A stretch of DNA of 64,000 nucleotides, taken from NCBI RefSeq assembly GCF_014205895.1, contig NZ_JACHFC010000002.1:62001-126000 (forward strand), in the 5' to 3' direction. The DNA is from Borreliella lanei. GTDB taxonomy: Bacteria; Spirochaetota; Spirochaetia; Borreliales; Borreliaceae. The translations under genes and the position numbers were made by a program. The notes under the pieces were generated by a model. That model ran no database searches. It worked only from the letters and a program-made list of their open reading frames with translations, and was not told where the DNA came from. Positions 35,372-44,067 of this stretch are shown in pieces. Within the stretch, counting starts at the first letter, position 1. Each line of letters starts with the position of its first letter.

Positions 35372-36427
35372 TTATCTGATTTTTATCGTGCTTAAAGCAA
35401 TTATAGCAAATATTAACCCTATTATCCAAAATCTAATAACAACTTGCATTTCAGACCAGCCAAGTTCTTCAAAATGATGGTGAAGTGGAGCCATTTTAAA
35501 TACTCTTTTTTTGGTTTTTTTGTAAACCAAAACTTGAATAATTACAGACATAGTTTCAATAATAAAAACACCCGCAAGAATAGAAAAAAGTATTTCACTT
35601 TTTAAAATCAAAGCTGCCATTCCAAGAATGGCGCCCAAAGCCAAACTACCTGTATCTCCCATCATAATTTTAGCAGGATAGGCATTAAACCATAAAAATC
35701 CAAAACTACCCCCAAGCAAAGCCCCAAGAAATATTACAAGCTCTTCAGAACCTTTAATATTTGGAATATGCAAATAAGCTGCAAAATCAGCCCTGCTTGT
35801 AAGATAAGCAATTATTATTAAAGCCCCTGTTATAACTATACTTAGTCCAATTGCAAGCCCATCAAGCCCATCTGTTAAATTAAATGAATTAGAAGCAGAA
35901 ACTAAAATAAACATGCCAAAAGGAATATAAAACAACCCCAAATCTATTTGAAAAGACTTAATAAAAGGAAAATAGATTATACTAACATGATCACCACCAA
36001 AATAATATAGAATACCAACAGAAAAAAAAGAAAATATTATTTGTCCATAAATCTTAAATCGAGCTTTAAGTCCATCTGAAGTTTTCTTTTTAATTTTCAA
36101 AAAATCATCTATAAAGCCCAAAAAAGCAAATCCAAGCATAACAAAAACCATAATCAAAAAATAAACATTTAAAATGTTGCTCCAAAATACCAAAGAGATA
36201 AAAACACAAAAAAAAATAAGAATGCCCCCCATGGTAGGAATTCCTGCTTTTTCACTCAAATGTCTTTTAGGGCCATCTTCTCTTAAAATCTGATCGGCTC
36301 TTAATTTTTTCAGCCTTAAAATAATATAAGGACCCACAATCAAAGAAAGTAAAAATGCAAAAATTGTAGCATAAGCCATTCTAAAGGTAATATATTTGAG
36401 CAACCGCAAACCTAAAAGGCAAAACAT
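35372..36427 (-). CDS. mraY: MraY, phospho-MurNAc-pentapeptide transferase
   Basis: Makes lipid I from UDP-MurNAc-pentapeptide and undecaprenyl phosphate at the inner membrane. The 351 residues have about ten membrane segments. The catalytic and family motifs are FIDDFLKIKKK (Asp-Asp), NLTDGLDGLA and APLHHHFEELGWSE. The N terminus LLKYITFRMAYAT aligns with the start region of other MraY proteins, supporting this ATG. It lies 17 nt after murF. It corresponds to BB0303. Confidence 0.97.
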   Translation of the reverse strand: MFCLLGLRLLKYITFRMAYATIFAFLLSLIVGPYIILRLKKLRADQILREDGPKRHLSEKAGIPTMGGILIFFCVFISLVFWSNILNVYFLIMVFVMLGFAFLGFIDDFLKIKKKTSDGLKARFKIYGQIIFSFFSVGILYYFGGDHVSIIYFPFIKSFQIDLGLFYIPFGMFILVSASNSFNLTDGLDGLAIGLSIVITGALIIIAYLTSRADFAAYLHIPNIKGSEELVIFLGALLGGSFGFLWFNAYPAKIMMGDTGSLALGAILGMAALILKSEILFSILAGVFIIETMSVIIQVLVYKKTKKRVFKMAPLHHHFEELGWSEMQVVIRFWIIGLIFAIIALSTIKIR

Positions 36428-36444
36428 AAAAACCCCATTATCAT

Positions 36445-37836
36445 CTAAATATAATTTAAAATTCTCTCAAGCCTGTTAAACCTTGAGCCTTTAATGACAA
36501 TAAAAACTGAGGGTTCCAAGCTTTTTAAAAAAAAATCAATAAATTTATCAAACTCGCTAAAATAATATAAACACTTTTCAACTAAATTTTCAGAATCTCT
36601 AACATCTAAAAATTCTTCACCAATTAAAAAAATTTTATCAAAATTCATTGAAACAGCCTCTTGAATTAAATCTTTGTGAGTTTTGTATGCAAATTCTCCA
36701 AGCTCTTTAAAAGACCCAAGAACTATAAATTTTTTGCTTTGGATATTAAGATCCAAAATCATATTTTTTAAGGCCATAAAAGAACCCATATTGCCATTAT
36801 AAGAATCATTTAAAATTAAATATCCATTTTTTGTCAAAATTTCTGCTCTACCCTTTTGGAAAGCAGTTTCAATAAGACCCTCTCTTATTTCTTTTTCTTT
36901 CATTCCTAAAAATAAAGCTAAATTAATACACCCTATTGCATTAAAAATATTATGTCGCCCCAGCAATAAAATAGAATATTCAAACCCTTTGTAAACAAAA
37001 TCAAAAGAAAATTTCCCTTCCAAAAAAGAAAATGATTTAATACTAAGATTTTCAAAATCAAAATAAACAATTTTAACATTTGGATTTACGATTTTTGCTC
37101 TTTTTTCAAGATAAACACAATAATCATTCATTTCATTTACAACAAAGATTTTAGTGTTTTTGCCAATTATTTTGCTCTTTTCAAAAGCAATAGCTTGTAA
37201 TTCCTTGAAAGCTTGCATATGTGCATAGCTTATATTCGTAATAATAACAATCTCAGGTTTTAAAATTTGGGATAAAAGATCCATTTCTCCAACATAACTA
37301 ACTCCAACTTCAAAAACAGCATATTCTTCATTACCCTCTACCCTCAAAACACTAAGAGGAAGACCAATGTCAGAATTTAAATTGCCCCAAGTTTTGTAAG
37401 TTTTATATTTTTTTGAAAGTATGCTATAAAGCATCTCTTTGGTTGTAGTTTTACCATTGCTACCTGTAATAGCAATTCTTTTAAAGCTTGTTCTTTCAAT
37501 TAAAAACGATGCTAAAGTTTGAAGAAGTTTTATTACATTACTTGTAAGTAAAAAAACCAACTCTTCATTGTCATTCAAATATTTAATACACTCAGATTCA
37601 TGATCTCTTGAGCATACAAAACATTTAACACCCAAATCAATTAAATATTTAACAAAAGAAAATCCATCCACTTTATTTCCCTTATATGCAAAATAAAGAC
37701 TAACATTGATATTATCATCCTTTATTTCGCGACTATCTAACGAGTAAAAAGATACGATTCTTTCAATATTTTTTATATTCCCCACAAATTTTACATCTTT
37801 AGAAGAGATTAAAATATCCTTAATCTTTATACGCAC
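36445..37836 (-). CDS. murF: MurF, UDP-MurNAc-tripeptide D-Ala-D-Ala ligase
   Basis: Cytoplasmic Mur ligase of 463 residues, adding D-Ala-D-Ala to the peptidoglycan precursor. The ATP loop ITGSNGKTTTKEM lies near residue 120. The central Mur ligase block contains WGNLNSDIGLPLSVLR, EVGVSYVGEMDLL and RAEILTKNGYLILNDSYNGN (partly quoted). The start is GTG with GAGG 5 nt upstream. It is in cluster order ftsL-murF-mraY. It corresponds to BB0304. Confidence 0.96.
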   Translation of the reverse strand: MRIKIKDILISSKDVKFVGNIKNIERIVSFYSLDSREIKDDNINVSLYFAYKGNKVDGFSFVKYLIDLGVKCFVCSRDHESECIKYLNDNEELVFLLTSNVIKLLQTLASFLIERTSFKRIAITGSNGKTTTKEMLYSILSKKYKTYKTWGNLNSDIGLPLSVLRVEGNEEYAVFEVGVSYVGEMDLLSQILKPEIVIITNISYAHMQAFKELQAIAFEKSKIIGKNTKIFVVNEMNDYCVYLEKRAKIVNPNVKIVYFDFENLSIKSFSFLEGKFSFDFVYKGFEYSILLLGRHNIFNAIGCINLALFLGMKEKEIREGLIETAFQKGRAEILTKNGYLILNDSYNGNMGSFMALKNMILDLNIQSKKFIVLGSFKELGEFAYKTHKDLIQEAVSMNFDKIFLIGEEFLDVRDSENLVEKCLYYFSEFDKFIDFFLKSLEPSVFIVIKGSRFNRLERILNYI

Positions 37837-37858
37837 TCAAACCTCATTCTAAAATCTT

Positions 37859-38140
37859 TTACTCAACAAAAATATTTATATCTTGATTGGCTTTTTTTTC
37901 CAAATTTAATTCTCCAAAACAAAAACTCTCTATTCTATCAATATTTTCAAGTTCATATATTACTGTAAGCAATCTTAAATTATCATCAATAATATTTTCC
38001 TGTTCATTGTCTAGATGATTAAATTCTCTAAGCTTTACAACATATCTGAAATTTAAGTAAATATTAAAACATAATATAACTGTTAGTATCAAAATTAAAA
38101 TACAATAAACTTCAAATTCAATCTTACTTATACCATTCAT
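37859..38140 (-). CDS. ftsL: FtsL-like division protein
   Basis: Bitopic protein of 93 residues with one membrane segment (about 10-30) followed by a short coiled coil (about 38-65). Sequence alone is not diagnostic. The call rests on architecture and its place between rsmH (4-nt overlap) and murF, where ftsL is found in most bacteria. It would form a complex with FtsQ and FtsB. It corresponds to BB0305. Confidence 0.75.
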   Translation of the reverse strand: MNGISKIEFEVYCILILILTVILCFNIYLNFRYVVKLREFNHLDNEQENIIDDNLRLLTVIYELENIDRIESFCFGELNLEKKANQDINIFVE

Positions 38141-39027
38141 AATTTTTTTACAACTCTAAGTTTTGCACTCCTTGAAGGTTTATTTTTTTTAATCTCATCA
38201 AAACTTGGAATAATGGGCTTTTTTGAAATCTTAGCATACAAATCGCCGCTTAAACCTCTAAAAAAATCTTTTACAATACGATCCTCTATTGAATGAAACG
38301 TAATAATAGCTAAAATTCCATCTTTGGCTAAATTTTCTACCCAAAAAGGCAAACTCCTTTTAAGCCTAGCAAGTTCATCATTTACATAAATTCTTAACGC
38401 TTGAAAAGTTTTTGTAGCTGGATTTATTTTAACTTTTGAAAAAGGATAAACTTTGCTTATTATAGATTGCAACTCTTTTGTGGTTTGTATTTTTTTAATT
38501 TTTCGATATTCTACAATAGCTTTAGAGATTCTTCTAGAATAATGTTCATTGCTTAAATTATAAATTAAAGCTTCAAGGTCATATTTACTAAAAGTGTTTA
38601 CAATCTCAGCTGCACTGATTTTGCAAGAAGAAGAACAAAGTCTCATATCTAAAGGTTCATCTTCAAGAAAAGAAAATCCTTTCTTACTTCCCTTGTAATG
38701 AAACATAGAAATACCAAGATCAACTAAAATAAAATTGGCTTTGACATTTAAAGGATAATTGACGAAAAAATTATCAAACCAATCATTAAAATATGTAATT
38801 CTCTCTTCAAAAATAAGAAGAAACTGCTTTGCTCTTTCTAAAATCTGAGAATCTCTTTCAATTCCAACCAAACTTAAAAAGTCATATTTCTCAAGAATCG
38901 CTTTTGCATGAACACCTTCTCCAAGGGTAGAATCAATGTATATTAAATCACTTTTTACCGGCAAATCTTCTATAAGTTTACAAATTGCATCAAGAAGTAC
39001 TGGAAAATGAAAAGCATTATTATTCAT
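38137..39027 (-). CDS. rsmH: RsmH (MraW), 16S rRNA C1402 N4-methyltransferase
   Basis: SAM-dependent methyltransferase of 296 residues acting on the ribosomal P site. Motifs are FPVLLDAICKLI at the N terminus, YIDSTLGEGVHAKAIL (SAM motif I), FILVDLGISMFHY, and the C-terminal ITFHSIEDRIVKDFF. It is the first recognised gene of the division cluster, as in most bacteria. It overlaps the unknown gene upstream by 8 nt and ftsL downstream by 4 nt. It corresponds to BB0306. Confidence 0.96.
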   Translation of the reverse strand: MNNNAFHFPVLLDAICKLIEDLPVKSDLIYIDSTLGEGVHAKAILEKYDFLSLVGIERDSQILERAKQFLLIFEERITYFNDWFDNFFVNYPLNVKANFILVDLGISMFHYKGSKKGFSFLEDEPLDMRLCSSSCKISAAEIVNTFSKYDLEALIYNLSNEHYSRRISKAIVEYRKIKKIQTTKELQSIISKVYPFSKVKINPATKTFQALRIYVNDELARLKRSLPFWVENLAKDGILAIITFHSIEDRIVKDFFRGLSGDLYAKISKKPIIPSFDEIKKNKPSRSAKLRVVKKL

Positions 39028-39856
39028 TTAATTTAAACCTATAAATTATTTTTTTTTCATTTCCATAAACATCGCCATATTTTATTTTAAGCTCATTCCT
39101 GCCCTTAACAAAATTAAGATCATTTATTTTAAGACATCCCCCATCTTTTTTAATATTCAAAATATCTAATCCATAATTTTTCTCTTGAGCTAAAGCATAT
39201 GAATTATTAATCAAAAAAATATTTTGAAAATCTGAACGAAGAATACTTTTATTATTCAAAATAGCTTCAAAATAATAAATTCCTTTAAGATAATTTTCAA
39301 AAGATTCTACTTTTTGAGTATGAAAATATAATAAAAGACTGTATTGACCAGAATCGACATTTAAACTTATGTTTTTTGATAATTCCAATCTTTCATCATC
39401 ACCCTTTCCTTTTAAAAAAACCCTGCCTAAAGTATAGACTGTCTCAGCAACTACATTGTTCCTATTTTTGATAACAAACAAAGGATTGATAATCTTTTTA
39501 GCACTAGAATCATTAACCACTAAATCAATAACGCTCTTTTCATCTCTTAAAAAAATCTTTCCAAGCTTATAAAAAAACTCTCCAAAAACCTCTAAATTCA
39601 AATTTAAATCATTATCAAAAATAATTAAAATACTACCATCTCCATTTAAACTATTTTTTGAATATAAAATTTTATAATTATTGGAAAAAACAGATACGGT
39701 CTTTTCCAAGGGCCTTAACCTTAATCCAATATTCAATTTATTATTATTCAACACACCAAAATCTTCAACTAAAGCAAACTTTTCATTATTTCTAAATTCC
39801 AAAAATGGATATAAATCCAAAATATTAAAAAAAAATATAAAAACAATTAAAATCAC
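39020..39856 (-). CDS. Unknown envelope protein upstream of rsmH
   Basis: Protein of 278 residues, not recognised. A hydrophobic N terminus (about 1-16) could be a signal or membrane anchor; the rest is beta-rich and hydrophilic, with Asn/Lys repeats, suggesting a periplasmic location. The start is GTG, overlapping the stop of the preceding gene as GTGA, and its end overlaps rsmH by 8 nt. It is thus tightly tied to the division cluster. It corresponds to BB0307. Confidence 0.75.
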   Translation of the reverse strand: MILIVFIFFFNILDLYPFLEFRNNEKFALVEDFGVLNNNKLNIGLRLRPLEKTVSVFSNNYKILYSKNSLNGDGSILIIFDNDLNLNLEVFGEFFYKLGKIFLRDEKSVIDLVVNDSSAKKIINPLFVIKNRNNVVAETVYTLGRVFLKGKGDDERLELSKNISLNVDSGQYSLLLYFHTQKVESFENYLKGIYYFEAILNNKSILRSDFQNIFLINNSYALAQEKNYGLDILNIKKDGGCLKINDLNFVKGRNELKIKYGDVYGNEKKIIYRFKLNE

Positions 39857-40929
39857 TGAGCCAATCCCAAGTATTTTAAATCATTATTACTATTAAAATA
39901 CAAAAGCCCCTTTCCAAATTCAACAAAAGAGCTTATTTCATCTTTAATAAAAATATTATCAAATAATTTAAAAGAATTTGCAGAATAAGTTTTTATATTA
40001 ATGGTTTTTTCACTCTCAGAATAAAAATATACTCTATAAATATTTTGAAAATAATCATATGACGCCCTTAAAATAGAATTTTTATTTTCAACTTTAAATA
40101 TTCTACCACTTTTAATATTTATCACCACAAGTGAATTTTTGCTTTCAATAAACAAATTATGATAATCATCTATTTTTATAAAAGTCTCAAAACTATTAAT
40201 AGTTAAATTGTTTAATTCTAAAATTTTTTTATAATTATTCTCTAAATCAATTATTTCTAAAAAATACTCAGAATTGCCTTTTAGTGACACCAAATATTTA
40301 TTATCAGAACTTAATTTAACAAAACATGTTGGAAATTTTCTCTCTAAAAAATTTTCCATATAAACTATCTCACCCTGTTTGTATATATAAATCTCACCAT
40401 TAGAAAGCCCCAAAACCAAAACTTCATTATTATAGTCAACACTTAAAATTGAGGACAAAAAATTGAGCATTAGTACATTATTTCCACTAGAATCATAAAC
40501 TTCTAAAGTTTTATATAAATTGTTTAAAGTAAAAATTAAATTATTTTTTGCAAAAACAAAATCCTTTAGCTTGAGTGTAAATAAAAATTTATTGTTTTTA
40601 ACAGAAAAAACAGAATAATTTTCATCAGAATTAAAAAGCACATAATAATAGTCTGAATAACTTATTAAGTTATCGCTTAAAAGAGAATAACAAGATTCTC
40701 TGAAATTAAGACTTAAAACCTTATTTGATAAAAAAACATTCTTGCTTAAATTTATATTTTTACAATCAAATTTATTTTCAAAATTCTTAAAATCATAAAA
40801 ATTAGATACATTCATAGCAGATCTTATAAAAAAATCAATCAAAATTATAAATAATAAAAACAAACTTAAAATCAAAAAAAATTTTAATTTTTTGAATTTA
40901 ATAGTGCCTTCTTCTACATTAAAACTCAA
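39853..40929 (-). CDS. Unknown membrane-anchored beta-propeller-like protein
   Basis: Protein of 358 residues with one N-terminal membrane segment (about 15-36) and a long beta-strand-rich domain. Repeated patterns such as NEVLVLGLSNGEIYIYKQGE and SSDNKYLVSLKGNSEYFLEIIDLE look like WD40/propeller blades. It would face the periplasm. The start is TTG; an AGGAG lies about 13 nt upstream, which is far, so the exact start is uncertain. It corresponds to BB0308. Function unknown. Confidence 0.75.
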   Translation of the reverse strand: MSFNVEEGTIKFKKLKFFLILSLFLLFIILIDFFIRSAMNVSNFYDFKNFENKFDCKNINLSKNVFLSNKVLSLNFRESCYSLLSDNLISYSDYYYVLFNSDENYSVFSVKNNKFLFTLKLKDFVFAKNNLIFTLNNLYKTLEVYDSSGNNVLMLNFLSSILSVDYNNEVLVLGLSNGEIYIYKQGEIVYMENFLERKFPTCFVKLSSDNKYLVSLKGNSEYFLEIIDLENNYKKILELNNLTINSFETFIKIDDYHNLFIESKNSLVVINIKSGRIFKVENKNSILRASYDYFQNIYRVYFYSESEKTINIKTYSANSFKLFDNIFIKDEISSFVEFGKGLLYFNSNNDLKYLGLAQ

Positions 40930-40960
40930 TATAACTACTTTTTCTCCTACCTTAATTTAT

Positions 40961-41740
40961 CTATTTTACTTTAATTAAATCTGAGCTAAACTTTGAAGAC
41001 CAAACTCCATGAAACCTTGAAAATTTTTCAGCAGCTTCTTTGTGAGAGGCTATAGTAGCCAAAGCTCTTCCAGCTTCAAGATATGCAAGAGAATGCAGTC
41101 CAAATTCATGAGACCCACTAATCTCATATTTGCTCCTTAAAATAAAAGCTCCTTCTTCTAAAAGCTCTAACACTTTAATAAGGTGTTCAAATTGAAATTT
41201 ATAATAAGGACTCTCAAGTTTTAAATTCTTAGAAAAATCTCTAAAATCAATAATATTTTTAGAAAAAACAATAAATTTGAGATACATATCCTCAAGAAAA
41301 ACAAGCGTTTTAGAATCTTTTTTACTAAAAATTTTAGCCAAATCAATTAAATAGCCCAATTTTTTAACAATTAAAAACCTCTCTTCAGGATTTAAATTAA
41401 GAGCCTGGGGCATTTCAATCAACTCTCTTGGGGTAATACTAAGAACAGGACTAATAACTAAACTAAAATCAGAAATCAATCCAGACAAAATTTTTTTTAT
41501 AGAATAATTTACTTTCAATCTAGGCCTAGTATAAAAATAATTTAAAGAAGAAATATAACTTAAAACATTTAAATTAAAATCAATAAGATTAAATGAAAGT
41601 TTAGCATTTGATGTAAATTCGTCAGTATCCTTTATAGCTGCTATATCATTTAAAGTCCTTAAAACAAGATTATTAATATACACTATTTTTTTATAATTTT
41701 CATTATCAATTAAATCCATAAACACCTGCCTAAAACTCAT
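40961..41740 (-). CDS. Unknown all-helical protein
   Basis: Protein of up to 259 residues, predicted almost entirely helical, without signal peptide or membrane segment. I do not recognise a family. The first ATG (41738-41740) has no ribosome site. An ATG seven codons later (41717-41719) has AGGCAGGTG just upstream and may be the real start. It heads the division-cluster transcript, about 30 nt before the propeller-like gene. It corresponds to BB0309. Confidence 0.75.
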   Translation of the reverse strand: MSFRQVFMDLIDNENYKKIVYINNLVLRTLNDIAAIKDTDEFTSNAKLSFNLIDFNLNVLSYISSLNYFYTRPRLKVNYSIKKILSGLISDFSLVISPVLSITPRELIEMPQALNLNPEERFLIVKKLGYLIDLAKIFSKKDSKTLVFLEDMYLKFIVFSKNIIDFRDFSKNLKLESPYYKFQFEHLIKVLELLEEGAFILRSKYEISGSHEFGLHSLAYLEAGRALATIASHKEAAEKFSRFHGVWSSKFSSDLIKVK

Positions 41741-42034
41741 ATAAAGGTGATTTATCAGCTATCCAATATATTGATTTTAGCAAAAAACATATTAAATATT
41801 TTAGCAAGTTATAAATTTATAAAAAATACCCTTTAAACATTAACTCTGCAAATAAACAAAACATTAAAATACTTATAATAAATTAAGTAAAATTTTAACT
41901 AATTTTTAAAATTAAAAAGTCTTAAAACATACAAAATCCTCTAGCCTTATTAAAGATTAGATTAAATTAAACATTCAAATAACAATCAAGAAAAATTTTC
42001 ATTAAAAAGAACACTGTTTAAAAAAACATTGAAC
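41741..42034. other. Intergenic region between nadK and the division cluster
   Basis: About 294 bp, extremely AT-rich, with no convincing gene on either strand and no clear terminator for nadK. It holds a possible minus-strand promoter (41823-41851). Two copies of TTGCTAAAAT (minus strand) lie near 41775-41808. Nothing else was recognised. Confidence 0.5.
41823..41851 (-). promoter_or_regulatory. Putative promoter for the division cluster
   Basis: Minus strand: TTGCAG (-35, 41846-41851), 17-bp spacer, TATTTT (-10, 41823-41828). This would start transcription near 41816, upstream of the helical protein and the genes down to ftsZ. The -10 is imperfect. Confidence 0.35.
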
Positions 42035-42874
42035 TTACAATAATTTATTTTTTAATCTCTTAACAAAAGTATCCGTACAAAATGAAACAAAATTCAAGCT
42101 TTGAGAAGAAATTTTAAATTCAAAAACAACATCAACTCCGAAAGAACCAAAATTAATTCCATCCAAAAAAATTGATGCTGATGATACAAAATATTCCTTT
42201 GAAAAAGAAATAGAAAGTCTACTTAATTTAGAGAACACAAAAGAACGATTATAAACGGAATGCGGAGAAATAGGCGTAAGCAAAAATCCCTCAAGATCTG
42301 CTTCTAAAATAGGACCCCCTGCTGAGAAAGAATACCCTGTTGAGCCTGTTGGAGTAGACACAATTATCCCATCACTTTTGTATGATAAAAAACTCTCAGA
42401 ATTAACCATAAGATCTACATAGATCATTTTATTAAGAACGCTTGAGCGAATAATAATATCGTTTAAAGCATATTTAGAAATTAAATCTTTGCCGTGCTGA
42501 GAAACTGTTACATGAAGTAAAAATTTTTTATTAATAGCCAAAGAATTGTTAAAAAATCTATCTATAACTTTTTTAAAATCTTCAATCTTAATATCTGCTA
42601 AAAACCCTACCTTACCCATATTAATTGAAATAATTGGAATATCAATATTTTTATTTTCAAGAAGCAAATTAACAGCCAAAAGAACTGTACCATCCCCTCC
42701 TAAAGTTATCAAAAAAAGAAAATTTTCTCTTGGAAAAGAAAATAAAGGCCTGCCAACATCTATTAACACTACTTCAACAAAATACTTGGTTTCTAAATAA
42801 ACTTGAACATCATTGCCTAAAATACTGGCTCCCGACTTTAAGGTATTAATGCAAAGAAGAACTTTATTCTTCAT
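42035..42874 (-). CDS. nadK: NAD kinase
   Basis: Phosphorylates NAD to NADP; 279 residues. The motifs are LITLGGDGTVLLAVN (catalytic GGDGT), NDIIIRS, and STPTGSTGYSFSAGGPI. The start MKNKVLLC at 42872-42874 is preferred because it fits the NadK N terminus. A longer frame begins 20 codons earlier but lies inside cheW. With the chosen start it overlaps the end of cheW by 11 nt. It corresponds to BB0311. Confidence 0.95.
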   Translation of the reverse strand: MKNKVLLCINTLKSGASILGNDVQVYLETKYFVEVVLIDVGRPLFSFPRENFLFLITLGGDGTVLLAVNLLLENKNIDIPIISINMGKVGFLADIKIEDFKKVIDRFFNNSLAINKKFLLHVTVSQHGKDLISKYALNDIIIRSSVLNKMIYVDLMVNSESFLSYKSDGIIVSTPTGSTGYSFSAGGPILEADLEGFLLTPISPHSVYNRSFVFSKLSRLSISFSKEYFVSSASIFLDGINFGSFGVDVVFEFKISSQSLNFVSFCTDTFVKRLKNKLL

Positions 42875-43394
42875 GCTGATCTTTATAGGGAATATCGTCA
42901 AATTCGCATTTATCAAAAATTTTTGCGATATCAATTAATACTAAATATTCACTCTCAAGATTATCAGCTTCGTCAAGCTTTACAACTCCAGATATATATT
43001 TTCTATCTAAAGTTTGTAAAGTAGCAGGGGGTTCTTGAACCCTAGAATCATCAAAGCTAATAACTTTAAGAACCCTATCAACAAAAATGCCTAAAAGTTT
43101 ATTTTTAATCTTAACTATTAAGTATCCTGTTAAAAGCATATCTTCTTCTGTTATTGAAATAGAAGGAACTCCAAATTTAATATTTAAATTAACCAAAGGA
43201 ATAATACTGCCTCTAAGATTATAAATACCTATAATATATTCAGGAACATTTGGTATAGCATAAACTCCTTCTGATGGAACCTTAATAATTTCTCTAATGT
43301 GCTCTATTGACACTCCATAGCTTTCTTTTCCTATTTTAAAACCTGCAACTTGAAGCTGTGATCTGCTGTCTTTAGAATTTTCTTTTCTAAACAT
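42864..43394 (-). CDS. cheW: CheW chemotaxis coupling protein
   Basis: CheW-type adaptor of 176 residues linking methyl-accepting receptors to CheA. Family blocks are FKIGKESYGVSIEHIREII, NVPEYIIGIYNLRGSIIPLVNL and VKIKNKLLGIFVDRV. The C-terminal acidic tail is slightly longer than usual. AAAGGT lies 6 nt before the ATG. It is one of several Borrelia CheW paralogues (cheW2, BB0312), encoded between rlmE and nadK. Confidence 0.95.
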   Translation of the reverse strand: MFRKENSKDSRSQLQVAGFKIGKESYGVSIEHIREIIKVPSEGVYAIPNVPEYIIGIYNLRGSIIPLVNLNIKFGVPSISITEEDMLLTGYLIVKIKNKLLGIFVDRVLKVISFDDSRVQEPPATLQTLDRKYISGVVKLDEADNLESEYLVLIDIAKIFDKCEFDDIPYKDQHEE

Positions 43395-43438
43395 ATTTTT
43401 ACCTTTAAATTAATGCTTATAACAATTTGATTAAATTG

Positions 43439-44017
43439 CTACTTACCAAAACTTTTGCCCAAAAAATAAATTTCAAAAGAATTTTTTCTTACAGCCTTGG
43501 GTCTAATTTTTTTTACAAATTTAAAATATTTTTCAAACTTTTTAAAAATTTGCACCTCATCTCCTCCCTGAAAAACTTTAACAAGCAAATTCCCTTTTTT
43601 AAGTAAAACTTCAAGCGATAAATCTATTATTCTCATGCTTAAATTAAAAGAATTGCTGGTATCTACAATCCTATTTCCAGTAGTCTTGGGAGCCACATCG
43701 CTAATTACAAGGCTATAGGGTTTAAACATATTAATTTTAAAAACTGTATCATTTGAAAAGATATCTCCCTTTATAAAATAAAAATTATCAACATATCTAA
43801 GGCCAATATCATTAATATCAACAGACACTAGAACCCCTCTTTTAAGCTTTTTATAAGCATATTGAGAAAAGCTGCCGGGTGATGCGCCAATATCCAAAAC
43901 ATTACCAGAAGAAAATAAAGAAAATTTTTCATTAATTTCTATCAACTTGTATACAGACCTTGCCAAATATCCTTCTCTTTTGGCTTTTCTAGAATACTCA
44001 TCATCCAAGCGATACAC
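43439..44017 (-). CDS. rlmE: RlmE (FtsJ/RrmJ), 23S rRNA U2552 2'-O-methyltransferase
   Basis: Methyltransferase of 192 residues. The catalytic K-D-K-E tetrad is visible: Lys24 in RSVYKL, Asp in [12 protein letters not shown], Lys in LLVKVFQGG and Glu in [13 protein letters not shown] motif I reads [13 protein letters not shown]. The start is GTG with AAAGGG 6 nt upstream; the nearby ATG is out of frame. It corresponds to BB0313. Confidence 0.95.
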   Translation of the reverse strand: MYRLDDEYSRKAKREGYLARSVYKLIEINEKFSLFSSGNVLDIGASPGSFSQYAYKKLKRGVLVSVDINDIGLRYVDNFYFIKGDIFSNDTVFKINMFKPYSLVISDVAPKTTGNRIVDTSNSFNLSMRIIDLSLEVLLKKGNLLVKVFQGGDEVQIFKKFEKYFKFVKKIRPKAVRKNSFEIYFLGKSFGK

Positions 44018-44039
44018 ATTAATCCCTTTAATACAATTT

Positions 44040-44045
44040 ATTATA
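44040..44045 (-). promoter_or_regulatory. -10 element for rlmE-cheW-nadK
   Basis: A perfect TATAAT on the minus strand lies about 23 nt upstream of the rlmE GTG. That gives a leader of roughly 15 nt that still holds the AAAGGG ribosome site. It lies only 9 bp from the divergent -10 at 44055-44060. Confidence 0.5.
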
Positions 44046-44054
44046 CTTTTTCAT

Positions 44055-44060
44055 TATAAT
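44055..44060 (+). promoter_or_regulatory. -10 element for the polyprenyl synthase, possibly leaderless
   Basis: A perfect TATAAT on the plus strand ends 7 nt before the ATG at 44068. The expected transcription start (6-7 nt after the -10) falls on or next to that ATG. No ribosome site exists between them. Confidence 0.5.
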
Positions 44061-44067
44061 TCTTATT

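Noticed and set aside
42875-42934. Longer nadK beginning 20 codons upstream
   Set aside because: The extra residues lie within cheW, lack NadK similarity, and the MKNKVLLC start fits the family.
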